A stretch of DNA of 64,000 bases, taken from the NCBI GenBank assembly GCA_014529385.2, contig CM043962.1:123370470-123434469 (forward strand). The letters run 5' to 3'. This document shows, in pieces, positions 21,391 to 33,698 of this stretch (positions are counted from its first letter, which is position 1; each line of letters starts with the position of its first letter). The position numbers were made by a program, and so were the translations under genes. Under the pieces are notes generated by a model, which was not told where the DNA came from, did not search any database, and was given only the letters and a program-made list of their open reading frames with translations. The DNA is from Adiantum capillus-veneris (Eukaryota > Streptophyta > Polypodiopsida > Polypodiales > Pteridaceae).

Positions 21391-22373
21391 CCAAAGCTCT
21401 GATATCACTTTTGTTGAATTGGAGGGGAGAAACACCACTAAATTAGAACCATGGAAACTCTACACACAATCAAGCATCACTTTCAAGCTTTCCAAACCTA
21501 ATGTAGAAATGCCATACGCAAATTACACACACGCGCACGCACGCACACACACAATCAATTAACTACGACAACATATTCAGGTAAAAGTAATTAGCAAGAT
21601 GTTGACAAAATGAATTGATTAAACACATAGACTAAAGGGAGAAGAATAATCTACACAATAAGCGCTTAATTTTAGTCTTGAAAGTGCGTTGCACAATCAT
21701 CAAAGTTTTCTTCAACTCTGTTTAACAACCCTTGAAACTAGTATGACAATCTCTTCGAGTTGTACTTGTTAATTTTGCTTGAATTCTGTGAAAGAGAAGA
21801 AGCGGCATTTGAAGAAAAAGAGTTGAAAAGGGATTCAAAATCCGAGATTGACTAGCTTGAAAGCTCTTTGAGGGGTTTCAAGGAAGAAGTCGATCGAGGC
21901 TAACAAGAAGAGAATAGATAAATTTTTAGGTTATCGAAGCAATTCCAAGAGACCTCGAAGAATTATCTGGAGAGACTTCAAAGATTTACTCAACAAGTTT
22001 TGGATTCAAACCCTCAAAGACAAATACTCAAGAGGGAGTTCGAGAACCTATCTTCAACAAGAAAAGAATTGTTGACCACAACTGTAAGAAGCTACTCATG
22101 CACACAAGGAGGCTCAAAAAACAACCTCAACCAAATCATCTCCGGCCTACGCTGAAACAGGTTGCCTATGACTTGTGAGCACTTTTCGCTTCTTTGTCAC
22201 CATCCACCAACAAGCCTTCCACATCACACCACAACCCGTTTCTCTACTACAAATGGAAGTGAGAAGTCCTTGCAAATGTACAAAATAGCATAGCAAGAGA
22301 GCAAAATAATCAACGATCTTGCATACTTTATGAATCGCACATACACACTATCAAATCCTACACAATATGAAGG

Positions 22374-22383
22374 GGGGGGGGGG

Positions 22384-22430
<47 letters not shown>
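22374..22430. repeat. G-run and (GA)n microsatellite
   Basis: About 14 G followed by about 22 GA units. Confidence 0.95.
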
Positions 22431-22431
<1 letters not shown>

Positions 22432-22530
22432 ATGTGCACATTTGAGAGTGGAGTGCTATGCATCCCGCAAGGGAGAGAGTGAGAGGAGAGAAGAGAAGAG
22501 ACATGGAGCATTGGGTATAATCTCCCCCCA

Positions 22531-22557
22531 TGCAAGAGTGATCATTTCACTCTTGCA
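22531..22557. other. Perfect 10-bp inverted repeat
   Basis: TGCAAGAGTG (22531-22540), 7-base spacer, CACTCTTGCA (22548-22557). It lies just downstream of a minus-strand TATAAATA. Confidence 0.75.
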
Positions 22558-22563
22558 CGTATT

Positions 22564-22571
22564 TATTTATA
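22564..22571 (-). promoter_or_regulatory. TATA box candidate
   Basis: The minus strand reads CTATAAATAAATA. It supports reading the surrounding sequence as a minus-strand LTR. Confidence 0.4.
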
Positions 22572-22750
22572 GATAGTAATGAATGCTAAAAAATGATTAC
22601 AATTGTCTGACTACATAACATAACCCTTGTTCATAAAGAGCTATCCATAAATTATTGATCCATTGTTAAATAATCCAATGGTCCATCCTCATGTCAGAGA
22701 CCTACAACAAGTATTTGTTAATGCATCATAATTAAATACTATTACATACC

Positions 22751-23623
22751 TCTCCATTAAAGAAGCAACGGCCTCAGTTGCTATGTTATCAATCTGCAAG
22801 TCATACTTATAAAAACTAGTGGTTAAAATTATGTGTCAAAAACATAAAAATAAATTATTGCAAACTTAGAACAATTTAATTTTCCTTATGCTTTTTGTCA
22901 TCCATATATGGCATATTTTAGTGTCCCATACCACTAGAATAAGCAATATATGCTAATGTCATTGATCCCGTTTATCATTCAATATTCATGATGTATAAAT
23001 ACAAGGTAAAAACCCATATTAGTGTTGTCATCAACATCATAAACCAAATCCAATTCTATATCAATATAATCCCCAATCATTTCCGTCATATAGTTGACAA
23101 AATCACACTAGTAGTGGTGGTGGCTAGCCACTACAATATGATTTTGTAATCAATGTATCCTAAATTGACAAATCAACACCAATTGGGTGTGTTGCCTAAA
23201 CCAACAAATCTGCACTTGTGCTGCCTTAATTGACAGATCTGCACTTAGACTGCATAAATGTACAACTAAATGATAACACAGAATCATGGCATCCTGCTGA
23301 TGGTTTAAAATTCATATCATTGGTTCAAGAACAACAAATTGTGCCATCTAGATACATGCTATTAGGATCAATAAATGAATCGACAAAAGCTCTAAATGAG
23401 AATCTAAGCATCAATTATCTATAGTGCTTAGCTAAAATCAAAGACAATGTACAAGCATCACATGTATACGACACAGCTGAAGTCATAAACTTGGATCCAT
23501 TTTTTTGGTGTGTACGTCAATCAAACATTATTCCTAACAATGATGTTATAGAGGGTGGAAATCAAGGGACTCAATTAACACAGGAGTTGGAGCGATTGGT
23601 GCACGGAGAGACTCGAGAAGCTT
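22751..23623. other. No confident gene; possible upstream part of the next ORF
   Basis: AT-rich. A frame at 23230-23424 (MTDLHLDCINV...) and one at 23491-23679 are open in the same direction as the ORF at 23624 but have no recognised domain. Confidence 0.35.
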
Positions 23624-24028
23624 ATGTCGATGCAAGAAAAACAACAAGAGAAAGAGATTTGGGAAGGGAATGTCAATGAGTTGGCTGTGGGTGTCATGAT
23701 TGTTGTGTTAGCATCAGATGATGAGACTGGATGTCCATTTTGGATAGCCAAAGTCATCAAGATCTATGAAGAAAATCAATGTATTCATTCGATTGATGTT
23801 CACTGGTACAAAGCGGTTGGAGAAGATGCAATTACCAGTAGGTACTATCATGAAGTGATCAAGGTGACTAAGAAGAAGAAAAAAGAAAGTAGCGAACGAC
23901 GTATCGATAATCTAAACTCGGAGGACATGAAAATTCTTGTTTATGGTTTCACCTCGAAGAAGTCTGGCCATCTTCGTCAACAAACCATAAAACATTTGAT
24001 GGGGAGAAATTTCAAGGATTGTAATTGA
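23624..24028 (+). CDS. Unrecognised protein with PFWIAKV...VHWY motif, possibly C-terminal fragment
   Basis: 134 residues. The centre reads LAVGVMIVVLASDDETGCPFWIAKVIKI and then SIDVHWYKAVGEDAITSRYY, followed by a Lys-rich segment (VTKKKKKESSERR) and a basic tail. A PFWIAKV strand followed some 15 residues later by an HWY strand looks like a small beta-barrel reader (Tudor/BAH/chromo-like), often a tail domain in transposase-derived plant proteins. This is inferred from pattern only. The start is uncertain because the frame upstream is also partly open. The codons look coding rather than random. Confidence 0.4.
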   Translation: MSMQEKQQEKEIWEGNVNELAVGVMIVVLASDDETGCPFWIAKVIKIYEENQCIHSIDVHWYKAVGEDAITSRYYHEVIKVTKKKKKESSERRIDNLNSEDMKILVYGFTSKKSGHLRQQTIKHLMGRNFKDCN

Positions 24029-25171
24029 AAGCCTTGAGTCTTCAATTGTAAGCTTTCAAGGATGTAATTGTTTTTCCATTAATTTTTTTGAAAATATTTG
24101 AACCTTTCTTGTCTCGAAAAACTTTCTTTATTGACTTTGGTACAAAAAATTGAAGTTTTTTTGGTAGTGTTCACTGTCATTTTTTTAAGTAGCTCCAAAA
24201 ATTGATGTTTTTTTTAAGTTTTTTGACAACTTTTGGCCAAATTAAAGGTGGTGTAGTTTTTGCAATTTAGGTGTACTTTTTGATGACCAAGTGTTATTTG
24301 CGAATCCAAGCACAAAATGCAAAATTTTGAAATCTTGAATGCTTTCGTCTAGCTATACAAGTTGTGCTCATGAGCGTCCTCAAATGGAGCCTTGCTCCTT
24401 TCTCCAAACATGATCACATATGTTGGAACTTAGGTGTAGAAAGATGATTAACCTCGCTATGGTAATCAAGCTCGTGGTATGTTTTTGAAAAAAATTTGAA
24501 GATCAAGTTAGCTTGAAATAAAGTTGCGTACCCGCAACCTTGTCAACCAATTGGGGTTGTTAAGAGCTTGCATGAATATGCCGTGCTTTCTCTTGAATGG
24601 TCTAGGGTTTCTCATATCTACACCAGACCTGAGAGTACCTGATTCTGTGTGCAGTTATGATTGCAACATCCTTGTGTTCGTTGTACCCGGCCCATTGTTG
24701 AACCTTCCCTTGCCTCCTTTTGCATGGATAGTACCTGAATGCGATTCCACGAACACGGCCTTGCCTCATCTTTCACGGCAACGACGACCCGCGGATGAGG
24801 GCCTACCGAGACCCTGTGGGATTCCCCTTGATAGGGAAGGGTACCCAAAATAGGGTGGCCAATCTCTGTGAAAAAAAAAAATGTTTAACAAGGAGTGCTA
24901 TGATGATACAGCCTCTAGCGAGCGATGAAGTGAAAGAGAGAAACGAAAGTAGCACCCTCCTTAGGCTGCTTCTACCTTGGCTGCAATAATAAAAGTTGAT
25001 GCTCATGCCGAGGTGATTCTATACATGGTTCCTCGCTCAAATTGCTGCAAGCCCACCTACCCCCATACTTTGCACAAGGGAGCATGCCAATGTGGCATGT
25101 CGGCTCGTCAAGCCGCCATGGGAGTTCCCCATATAAGTCATATAAGGAAGGGGATACTCTTGTGGCTCTAC
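24029..25171. other. No recognisable gene
   Basis: Intergenic sequence up to the target duplication of copia 1. T-rich to 24300, then ordinary. The minus strand from 25170 leftwards may be the displaced continuation of a small element seen on the other side of copia 1, but I could not confirm this. Confidence 0.4.
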
Positions 25172-25175
25172 CCTT

Positions 25176-25367
25176 TGAAGGAGTACGAGCGGAAGTGCGA
25201 CGCGAGAGACAGTGCGAGAAGAAGAGCACGACGATATGGTGAACTCGCTCTACTGTAATGTGTAGAGCATAGTGAGTTCTTATTAGGTTTTTACAAAAGA
25301 ATATGTGTACATACCTGGCCGCCCGCCCACTTACCTGGGCGACCACATTGGGCTTTATACCCCAACA
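25176..25367 (-). repeat. 3' LTR of copia 1
   Basis: 192 bp, TG...CA on the minus strand (TGTTGGGGTATAAAGCCC at its start). A TATAAAG string at its start may be the core promoter. Confidence 0.9.
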
Positions 25368-25379
25368 ACCTCCCACTTA
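25368..25379 (-). other. Polypurine tract of copia 1
   Basis: The minus strand reads AAGTGGGAGGT directly before the 3' LTR start TGTTGGGG. It would prime plus-strand DNA synthesis. Confidence 0.75.
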
Positions 25380-25456
25380 AAGTCCAATGTGGTACTTTAA
25401 GTGTGAGAGAAGCTACTATACAAGCTAATATACAAGAGATGTAGAGAAGTGATGTA

Positions 25457-27013
25457 CTACCCTACACCTAACTGCTTGCGAAAATGCGCAAAGCTCTCTG
25501 AGGGAAGTCCTTTTGTAAGTAGATCAGCAGGATTTTCTGTGGTGTGAACTTTGACAAGCTGAAGTTGCTTATCCTCGAGCATTTCCCTGATGAAATGATA
25601 CTTCACATCCACATGCTTTGTCTTTGAGTGATAAACTGGATTGCGAGCCAATTGTATAGCACTTTGACTATCACAATATAACACAGGCATCTCTTCTTTG
25701 ATTCCCAAATCTGTTACTAGTCGATTAAGCCAAATTGATTCTTTGCATGCCTCTGATGCTGCAACATATTCAGCCTCTGTAGTGGACTGAGTAACACAAT
25801 CTTGTAATCTAGAACGCCATGATACTGCTCCACCAGCCAATGTAAAGACATACCCTGACGTAGACCTTCGGTTGTCTAAGTCACTTGCATAATCTGAGTC
25901 TGTAAAACCCTTTACACTTAGCTCCTGACTCCCATAGCATATACGCATACTCTTTGTAGCTTTCAGGTATCTCAATATTCCTTTCACTGCCTCCCAATGT
26001 TTCTTGCCTGGGTTTGACATGTATCGACTTACTACTCCCACTGCAAATGCAATGTCTGGGCGAGTAGCAATCATTGCATACATCAAACTACCCAGTGCAA
26101 ACGCATATGGAATCTTATCCATTTCAACCTGTTCTTCCTCAGACACATGACAATCTTGTTTGCTAAGTTTCACATATGGTGGCAATGGAACACTCAATGC
26201 CTTTCCCTTCTCCATATTGAAACGTTGCAAAACCTTGTCAATATACTCTGTTTGAGATAACCAAATCAACTTCTTTGATCTGTCTCTCTCAATGCGCATA
26301 CCAAGGATATGACTTGCCTCACCCATGTCTTTCATGTCAAACGATTTTGCCATCTTTGAATTCAAAGCTGAAATTTCTTCCAAGTGCTTGCCAACAATCA
26401 ACATGTCATCCACATACAAAATAAGGATCAGCCAACTGCCATCCTTAGCCTTCTTTGTATATAGACAGTGATCGAACTCACTACGTTTGTAGCCTTGAGA
26501 AAGCATAAACTTGTGGAATTTATGGTACCATGCCCTCGGTGATTGTTTTAAGCCATAAAGACTCTTTAACAACTGGCATACCCAATCTTCCTTGCCTTTC
26601 TCAACAAACCCTTCTGGCTGCTGCATGTAAATTTCCACATCTAAATCACCATGCAAGAACGCTGTCTTGACATCCATTTGGTGCAACACCAAATCTAATA
26701 TGGCAACCAATGCAAGAAAGCATCTCAATGTAGTCATCTTGACCACCGGAGAGAAGACTTCATCAAAGTCAATGCCTTGTTCTTGCTTAAAGCCCTTGGC
26801 AACAAGCCTTGCTTTGTACTTTGGCTGACTATCATGAGTGGTGATCTTATACTTGTAAACCCATTTACAAGGTAGAGCCTTTTTGCCCTGTGGTAATTTA
26901 ACTAGCTTCCATGTCTTGTTTTTATGCAGAGCTGTCATCTCTGACTGCATGGCCAATTGCCAATTCCCGGAGTCCTTCATTTGCACTGCTTCCTTGTAAC
27001 ATGAAGGCTCATT
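25457..27013 (-). pseudogene. Copia 1 RT and RNase H region
   Basis: In frame from the TGA at 27016-27014, 509 residues counted from 26986. [46 protein letters not shown], catalytic LILYVDDMLIVGKH. RNase H: FTDSDYASDLDNRRSTSG, STTEAEYVAASEACKE, LYCDSQSAIQLARNP, and the terminal ENPADLLTKGLP typical of plant copia. All catalytic motifs are intact; only the upstream stop separates it from integrase. Confidence 0.9.
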
Positions 27014-27838
27014 TCAATCAGTCAACATGACATAGTTCATAGATGGAACAAACCTATCAGGAGGTCGCGTGACACGTCCAGATCTACGCACAATAGGTGG
27101 CTCAGGCTCAGCCACAACCTGTGGTTCCACTCTATCCTGTCCTTGCTCCTCTTGAGCTCTGACATTTTGTCTTGCACGTGCAGGTCCATCTTCTTGGAAG
27201 ACAACTCTTCTAATCTCCTCAACCCTCTCTAGTTTAGAATGATATTTGGATTCATTAAAGTGAACATCATTGCTGCGGACAACCTTTCTGGATTCGGGAT
27301 CCCAAAGTCTGTACCCCATCTCACCAGAATTACCATAGCCTAGAAAGATGCACTTTCTACTCTTTGGCTCAAGTTTGTTCCTAAATTCCTTTGGAACGTG
27401 AGTATATGCCTCACAGCCAAAGACTTTGAGATGCTTGTATGAGGGCATTTTGCCTGACCATACCATCTCTGGCACTGAATCCTTCTGCAAAACCTTGCTA
27501 GGAGATCTATTTACAAGATGAACAGCTGTTGATACAGCTTCAGCCCAAAACCCATTTGGCAGTTGTGCATTAGACAACATACATCTGACCTTCTCTTGTA
27601 TGGTCCTATTCATCCTCTCAGCAACACCATTTTGAGGAGGATTGTAAGGAGCAGTAAGTTCACGTTTTATACCTTTTGACTCACAAAAGTCCTGAAAGGC
27701 CTTTGAAACATACTCTCCACCATTGTCAGTGCGTAAGCATTTAAGCTTCTTGCCACTCTGATTCTCCACAAGTGTCACAAACTTTTTGAAAACACTAAAC
27801 GCTTCATCCTTGTGCTTGAGAAAGTAAACCCATACTTT
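27014..27838 (-). pseudogene. Copia 1 integrase C-terminal half
   Basis: Same frame as the ORFs on both sides, bounded by TGA at 27841-27839 and TGA at 27016-27014. It contains RTDNGGEYVSKAF (second catalytic Asp), NPPQNGVAERMNRTIQEK (catalytic Glu), and KSRKCIFLGYGNSGEMGYRL, a conserved copia segment, followed by a variable linker to RT. Confidence 0.9.
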
Positions 27839-29444
27839 TCATCTCGAGTAATCATCTATAAATGTCATAAAGTAAGAAGCTCCCCCTAGAGATAGGTTAG
27901 GCATAGGTCCACACAAATCACTATGAATAAGTGCCAACTGTGTATCTCTTCTACTGCTTCTATGCTTATGTGGCTGCTGTGTTTGCTTACCATACACACA
28001 ATGTTCACAAAATTCAAAATAATTAAATGAAAAGCCAGGCAAATAACCAGAACGAGACAAGATTTCCATTCCCTTCTTGGACATATGTCCTAACCGGCTA
28101 TGCCACAAAGAAACGTTCGGCTGCTCGGTTACATTGATTACATTTTTAGAGACATTTGATACATAAATCATGTAAAGTCCTCCAGACTTTACTCCACGTG
28201 CTACTGTCATAGAACCCTTGGATATGTTCCACATGTTCTGTCCAAAAGTGGTGACGTAGCCAGCATCATCAAGTAAACCTGTGCTGATCAACAAGCTCTT
28301 TGTAATTGCGGGAACATGTCTCACATTCTTCAGCGTGAAAGAAGAGCCATTCTGAAACTTCAATTGAACATCTCCAACACCTAAGATCTCACGTGTCTGC
28401 CCATTGCCTAGCCGAACATGATCTTTAGTGGTCACATAAGAAGTAAACCACTCCTTGTTTGGAGACACATGAAGTGATGCCCCTGAGTCTATAATCCAGT
28501 CACTCAGTGCATTTCCATCAGATGCTGTAAGAAGAGCTGAGTCCATTGTATTCTTCAAGAAGTAGATGTCTCCTGACACTAGACTGTCATCCTCTGCAAC
28601 AGTGTTTGTCACATTTATTTCTTGAATCTTCACTGAGGACTTGTTCTTCTCACCATGGTCTTCAGCTTTCTCTTTGCCTTTTTCTGCTTTCCATTCTCTG
28701 CAGTCTCTTTTCATGTGACCCTTCTTGCCACAATGGTAGCATTCTATGTCACTCTTGCCTTTAGCACTGCGGGACTTGCTACGAGACTGATTCCTCTTTC
28801 CACCTTTGTACTTTTCTTTGGTCCTTCCCCTGACAACTAAGGCTGTTCCTTTGCCTTTGTCCATTGTCTTTCTATTGGTTTCTTCAGTAAGCAGACTTCC
28901 TTCTACACCTGCTATGTTCAAACCATCTGGAGGTGCAGAATTACTCAAAGCTGTGCGAAAAGTGTCCCAACTTTCTGGCAATGTGATCAACAGGAACATA
29001 GCTCTAACATGTTCATCAAACTTGACACCTTGAGCTGACAACTGACTGTAGATTGTGTTGAATTCATTCAGATGATTGGACATAGGTGTCCCTTCTTTCA
29101 TCTTCAAGTCAACAAGCTTCTTAAGCCAGTATACCTGTGAAGCTGCACTTTGCTTCTCATAAAGATCACTCAGCTTTAACCATGCTTGATAAACCGACAT
29201 CTCGTCTGCTACATTGAAGTAAACGCATTCTGCCAAAGTCAGCATAATGGTAGAAAGTGCCAATTCATCCATTTCGCTCCATTCATCTTCGTCCATATCT
29301 TCTGGTTTTATCCCCTTGAGCTTTATAGGTTTTATCTGCTTCTTTTTGTACCAACACGTGCCAAATCTGCTGCTTCCACAATGGGAAATTGGTTCCATCC
29401 AGCTTCTTGATATTGTAAAGAGCAGTGTCTTGTGATCCAGCCAT
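27839..29444 (-). pseudogene. Copia 1 gag, protease and integrase N-terminal half
   Basis: The true start is the ATG at 29444-29442 (MAGSQDTALYNIKKLDGTNF). A one-base indel near 29350 shifts into the long frame that begins at 29398. Next come copia gag helices (MLTLAECVYFNVADEMSVYQAW), zinc knuckle CYHCGKKGHMKRDC, protease WIIDSGASLHVSPNKEW, integrase zinc finger (LWHSRLGHMSKKG ... CEHCVYGKQ) and IHSDLCGPM with IDDYSR. It ends at a TGA. One frameshift and two stops over almost 4 kb indicate recent decay. Confidence 0.9.
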
Positions 29445-30528
29445 AGCTACGCTTCACAGTAGTTTACTTTCCTGGGAAAAGTTCGGCAGAGTTTCCCCTG
29501 TAAACTGACCTCTGAACCAATATCAACCTGTCAAATGAACCAAGAAAGCTTTAGATTCTGTATAAATTTTGGCAGAGTCTCCTTTGTAAAATGGCTCTGG
29601 TGTACTCAAAAACAGACAAAAAAACAGCTCAAAAACACTGTCTCTTTGACACTGTAAGCTGTGGGTAAACCTGTCCTGCACCTGTACTGTCTCTGACTGT
29701 TCTGTCACTGTCCTATAAGCATAGACTGCGACAATGCCTCAACGGCAGTAAAGCAAAGATGCAATCCCAACTGTCTAACTCACAGTCAATACATCCTAGC
29801 TGCCTATCTAAGGGTGCTCGAGGGATCGCTCCAAGACCTGTATCACCGAAAGGATCTCAACATTCGAGAATCCCCCAGCTCAATAAAACCTCACTCGACC
29901 CTCAACAAAGGCTGCAGTGAATGTGACAGTACATAGACTTCCCACAAAGTCATACATCCACAAATTTCCCACTATATGTTGTAACCGCTGCGGCGGTTGT
30001 TTGCTGCGTGACTCACAGCCAGCAAACCCTCAACAAACATACATCATCTCTGACAATACATCCCATGTGGAAGTACCTGCAATGTCAGGATGAAATCTAG
30101 AATATCAAGCAGCAAACACAAGCTACCTGATGAACTAGTGGATGTCGCCTACAATCTGTGTGTAGATGCGCCCGTGTCGTATGTGACACGCCTCCAAGAA
30201 CTGTGAGCCGTCCTTCGATGTGTAGACAGCCACAAATCAACACTCTGGGAGTGTCGATATCCTCAGCACCTGCAGTCGTAGGCCGAAAAACCCCAAATTT
30301 GCAGAGTCGGATCTGCACCCGCTGAGACCACGTAGTCGAAAATGGCCTGCGCAGACCTTTGTCGAAGCCGAACGGTGGCCGAGATGACCTCAGAATGAAA
30401 TTCTGAGAACACCAGTACCTTCGCGCTGACCCACAGGATTTGGGGCCATGTCTTCGCCTGTCGAATTTCACTCCAATCTGAGCTGGTGACTCTAGCCTCT
30501 TGCAGTGCTTCCCCAAGCCTCGATCTGA
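29445..30528 (-). other. Leader of copia 1, with blocks shared with copia 2
   Basis: No gene is seen. It contains a GGCAGAGTCTCCTTTGTA-like element twice (about 29484 and 29571) and a block at 29836-29907 that is clearly related to 39641-39718 of copia 2. On the minus strand these lie between primer site and gag. Confidence 0.6.
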
Positions 30529-30540
30529 GCTCTGATACCA
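30529..30540 (-). other. Primer-binding site of copia 1
   Basis: The minus strand reads TGGTATCAGAGC, two bases from the 5' LTR. Confidence 0.9.
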
Positions 30541-30542
30541 GT

Positions 30543-30734
30543 TGAAGGAGTACGAGCGGAAGTGTGACGCGAGAGAGAGTGCGAGAAGAAGAGATTGACG
30601 ATATGGTGAACTCTCTCTACTGTAATGTGTAGAGCATAGTGAGTTCTTATTAGGTTTTTACAAAAGAATATGTGTACATACCTAGCGGCCCGCCCACTTA
30701 CCTGGGCGACCACATTGGGCTTTATACCCCAACA
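30543..30734 (-). repeat. 5' LTR of copia 1
   Basis: 192 bp, same limits as the 3' LTR. It is followed on the plus strand by CCTTT (TSD) and then GGTTGGCCTCGCC and the (GA)n tract. Confidence 0.9.
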
Positions 30735-30750
30735 CCTTTGGTTGGCCTCG

Positions 30751-30926
<176 letters not shown>

Positions 30927-31006
30927 AAACGAGACAGTGAGTCCACTTCTCCATTCTTCTCCCCTCCTCTATGGTTGCTCTTTACCCCTGAGCTCTGATA
31001 CACAAA

Positions 31007-31136
31007 GGGGACTAGCACATGCAAATAACCACCCAACTGTATCCTATATAGTCCCTTGGCCATGCTATTTATCAGACCCCCTTTATTGCATTTTGTCTTG
31101 GCCCTTGGCCTGCCTAGTCTTACCTTAGGCCTGACA
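31007..31136 (-). repeat. Short TRIM-like LTR, minus copy
   Basis: The minus strand starts TGTCAGGCCTAAGG at 31136 and reads to GTGCTAGTCCCCTTTG. It is followed by TGTATCAGAGCTC (31003-30991), one base from a standard primer site. About 130 bp, matching 33699-33827 in inverted orientation. This looks like a 5' LTR of a very small-LTR element. Confidence 0.6.
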
Positions 31137-33698
31137 TTATTATTTATGACACTATTATTTATAGCCTTGATATGATATTGAGTGATTAATATCTTCCTTA
31201 GGTGTTGACTCTTAGTACGATTGTAATTGCTTTCATATTTTAGTAGGAGAATTTGTTCAATTGATCCAATTTAATTAAAGGAATCATTTTTAGTTGGTGA
31301 TTATATCAAATTTGGTTAACTTTGTTACCTTCGTTTTGTTGTCAAAAACTATTAGGCAATAGAAGTGTTTGCCTTGAATGACATTAATAAACTAACTCTG
31401 ATACATATTATTTTCTATTCACAAAGAGCTATGTAGAGCATGAGGTGGACTACTCACCTCTTTTGATCTCACTACACGGATACCATCAACAATAAAAGTA
31501 TTCGAAGAGCAAAAACTAGGTCCTCTCCTCCTTTTAGTTTTCTTTTATTTTTGCACAGTCTAACACACTAGCAACATTGTACCTGATTTTATGATAGACT
31601 TTTTACTTGTTGCCAATCAAATATCCAGATCAATCTATAGTTTGTAGTAGTCGGTTGAGCGTACTAACTCTTTAGTACAAGAGTATGTCAAAATCCTAGA
31701 AGAGCCTATTGATCCCATTCAAAGAGTACAACAGAGATACACACATTCAAGTTATATGGCTTGTTTATCGATTTGGCTACTAGCTAGATCTTTATAGAAC
31801 CTCATAGTATGCAATTTATTGAGGAGTTTTACTTAGGTACATCTAAGAAAAACATTTTAAACTTTGCTAATGAGTTGGTTTTTATATGTATCTATAGGCC
31901 CAAATGCTATATATAATGTATTATTGCAGTGTTTATTTTATTTCCTTGATTGTCTTAAGATCTCTTCTTCATGAAATCTCTCTCCTAACATTTGATTATA
32001 TTGCAATTTACCAATTTAATAATACTAACCTTCTACACCTTCTTGTAAGTTTTTTTCTTCATAGATGAAGCTAAGTAGATAATCCCAAGTAGTCCAACAT
32101 GAGAGAATACCGTTGTATGATCTTAGATATTGGAGATCCTTTGGTGACTCATCACAACGTTATAAACCTAAGATAAAGCTAATCACATGAGCTAAAACAA
32201 TAGACAACAAGCTTGTAAGCATTTCATTACTCAAACCTACTCAAAAATTGTATAAAAAAGGTGTTAAATGTATTATATCTCATGCCTGGCTTAGTCCATG
32301 GTTACAAGTACACAAATTCATTAGTTTAGGTAGCATACAAATTTCATAATGGTGTCAATTCATTGCTTTAGGCAACACCAAATTGTTTAGTACAGATCTA
32401 TCGATTTAAGAAGCACCAGTGCAGATTTGTTGGATTAAGTGATTCGTTGGTTTAAACATAAATGCCGATCCATGGGTTTAGGAAACATTACTGCAGATTC
32501 ATTGGTTTGGGAAGCATGACCATAAATGCAAATTCGAATATGCTTTGATTAAATTTTCCAAGTATGATGTATAAGCTTGATTGCTTTCATCCATTTTGCT
32601 CTTAAACCCTATGACAAGGCCATGTAGGAGCAAAGAATTTTGGCACAGTAGTGTACCCAATACATCTTTTCACCCTGCAGTTGTGGACCTACATGATAGG
32701 TTTTGTTTGACACATGTTGTCACAAGAGGAGCAACATGGTGTAGAAACTCATGGAGTTTGATTTAGCCAGTGTGGAGCAAGGTTTATGATGGTCCCTCTC
32801 ACTCATGCCGCTGAGTGTTTACAATTACCTCCACACACAAGTACATCTCGTACTTGGTCCAAATATGTTAGCACAACTTTCACAAGATTTCGGGGAAAAG
32901 TATTTGGTTCTTTCCATGTGGGTTGTGAGGATAATGTTATCCATAAGCATGGCAAGTATGGTCATGGAGATGTAGGTTCGGATCCATTTTTGCTAAATGC
33001 ATTCACATTGGGTGTTAGTGGCCCTAGTTTTTAGCAAAGCCTAATTTGGAGCGACATACAAATTCATGAAATTGATAGCTTTAAATCATTTTGCACTATA
33101 TGTACAATATTTCTAAGAGATTAATTATGGGTTTGGCAATCAAAAATAGAGGCCATGGCTTGGTTTGTGTGCTTGTACACACATTGATTAAACTTTGCAT
33201 AATTTATTTAGTTCACTATTCCATCCTTATAGTTAACAAAGTTGGTTGTTTATAACATTTTTGATTACTCAGCAATGTTGCAAGGAATTGTGCTCCTAGT
33301 TTACAAGTCATTTTGTGGGAAAACACTCAATGCTAGCAGTCATCCAAAGAGGATAGGCAGATTACAAGTGTTAATCTTGTGATAAAGGATATGCTAAGCA
33401 TGTATGTTAGCACGAGAAGAGGTATTCTTTTAGCCACCTCTTAGTTGTGGTAACTCGTTTAGTGAGTTTACACACTTTGTTGGATATAGGTCGGTTACAC
33501 AAAACGGTTGCAAAGGGACAACAATGTGGAAAATCAAGATGTTCTTCTTGATTTCATTGAATCTCTTATTGAACCGTGTTCCGATCAAATGGACAGCTGG
33601 ATCCGTGAAGGATGCCACTATGGAAAACATTAGTGTTCTTATGAAGATATCCCCACTTTTTTTTTTTGGATGAAAACGCTTCTCCAAGGGGGGAGGAA
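31137..33698. other. AT-rich spacer between inverted short LTRs, no recognisable gene
   Basis: No domain was recognised. The right end, TCCAAGGGGGGAGGAA (33683-33698), is a plausible plus-strand polypurine tract for the LTR that follows, so part of this interval may be a decayed element. GGTTCGGATCC at 32975 resembles a pol III B box but has no partner A box that I can see. Confidence 0.4.

Larger units (their letters stand above)
21391..22750 (-). repeat. Probable minus-strand LTR with primer-site remnant
   Basis: The minus strand has GTGATATCAGAGC (about 21393-21405), close to a plant primer site, preceded by an LTR-like end CAATTCAACA. Upstream on the same strand is a TATA box (22571-22564), with a hairpin (22531-22557) and a (GA)n tract downstream. 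There is no coding region. The outer LTR boundary near 22750 is a guess. Confidence 0.4.
25176..30734 (-). mobile_element. Ty1/copia retrotransposon, copia 1 (nearly complete)
   Basis: 5559 bp on the minus strand: 5' LTR 30734-30543, primer site 30540-30529, leader, gag from 29444, then protease, integrase, RT and RNase H in one long frame to 25457, polypurine tract, and 3' LTR 25367-25176. IN before RT is the copia order. CCTTT follows the right LTR (30735-30739). The left flank reads CCCTTT into the LTR, a match if one T was lost, so the TSD is near-perfect. The LTRs differ at about 8 of 192 positions by eye. Confidence 0.9.

Noticed and set aside
32960-32990. tRNA or SINE from a B-box-like GGTTCGGATCC
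   Set aside because: No A box at the right distance, no cloverleaf and no terminator T-run.
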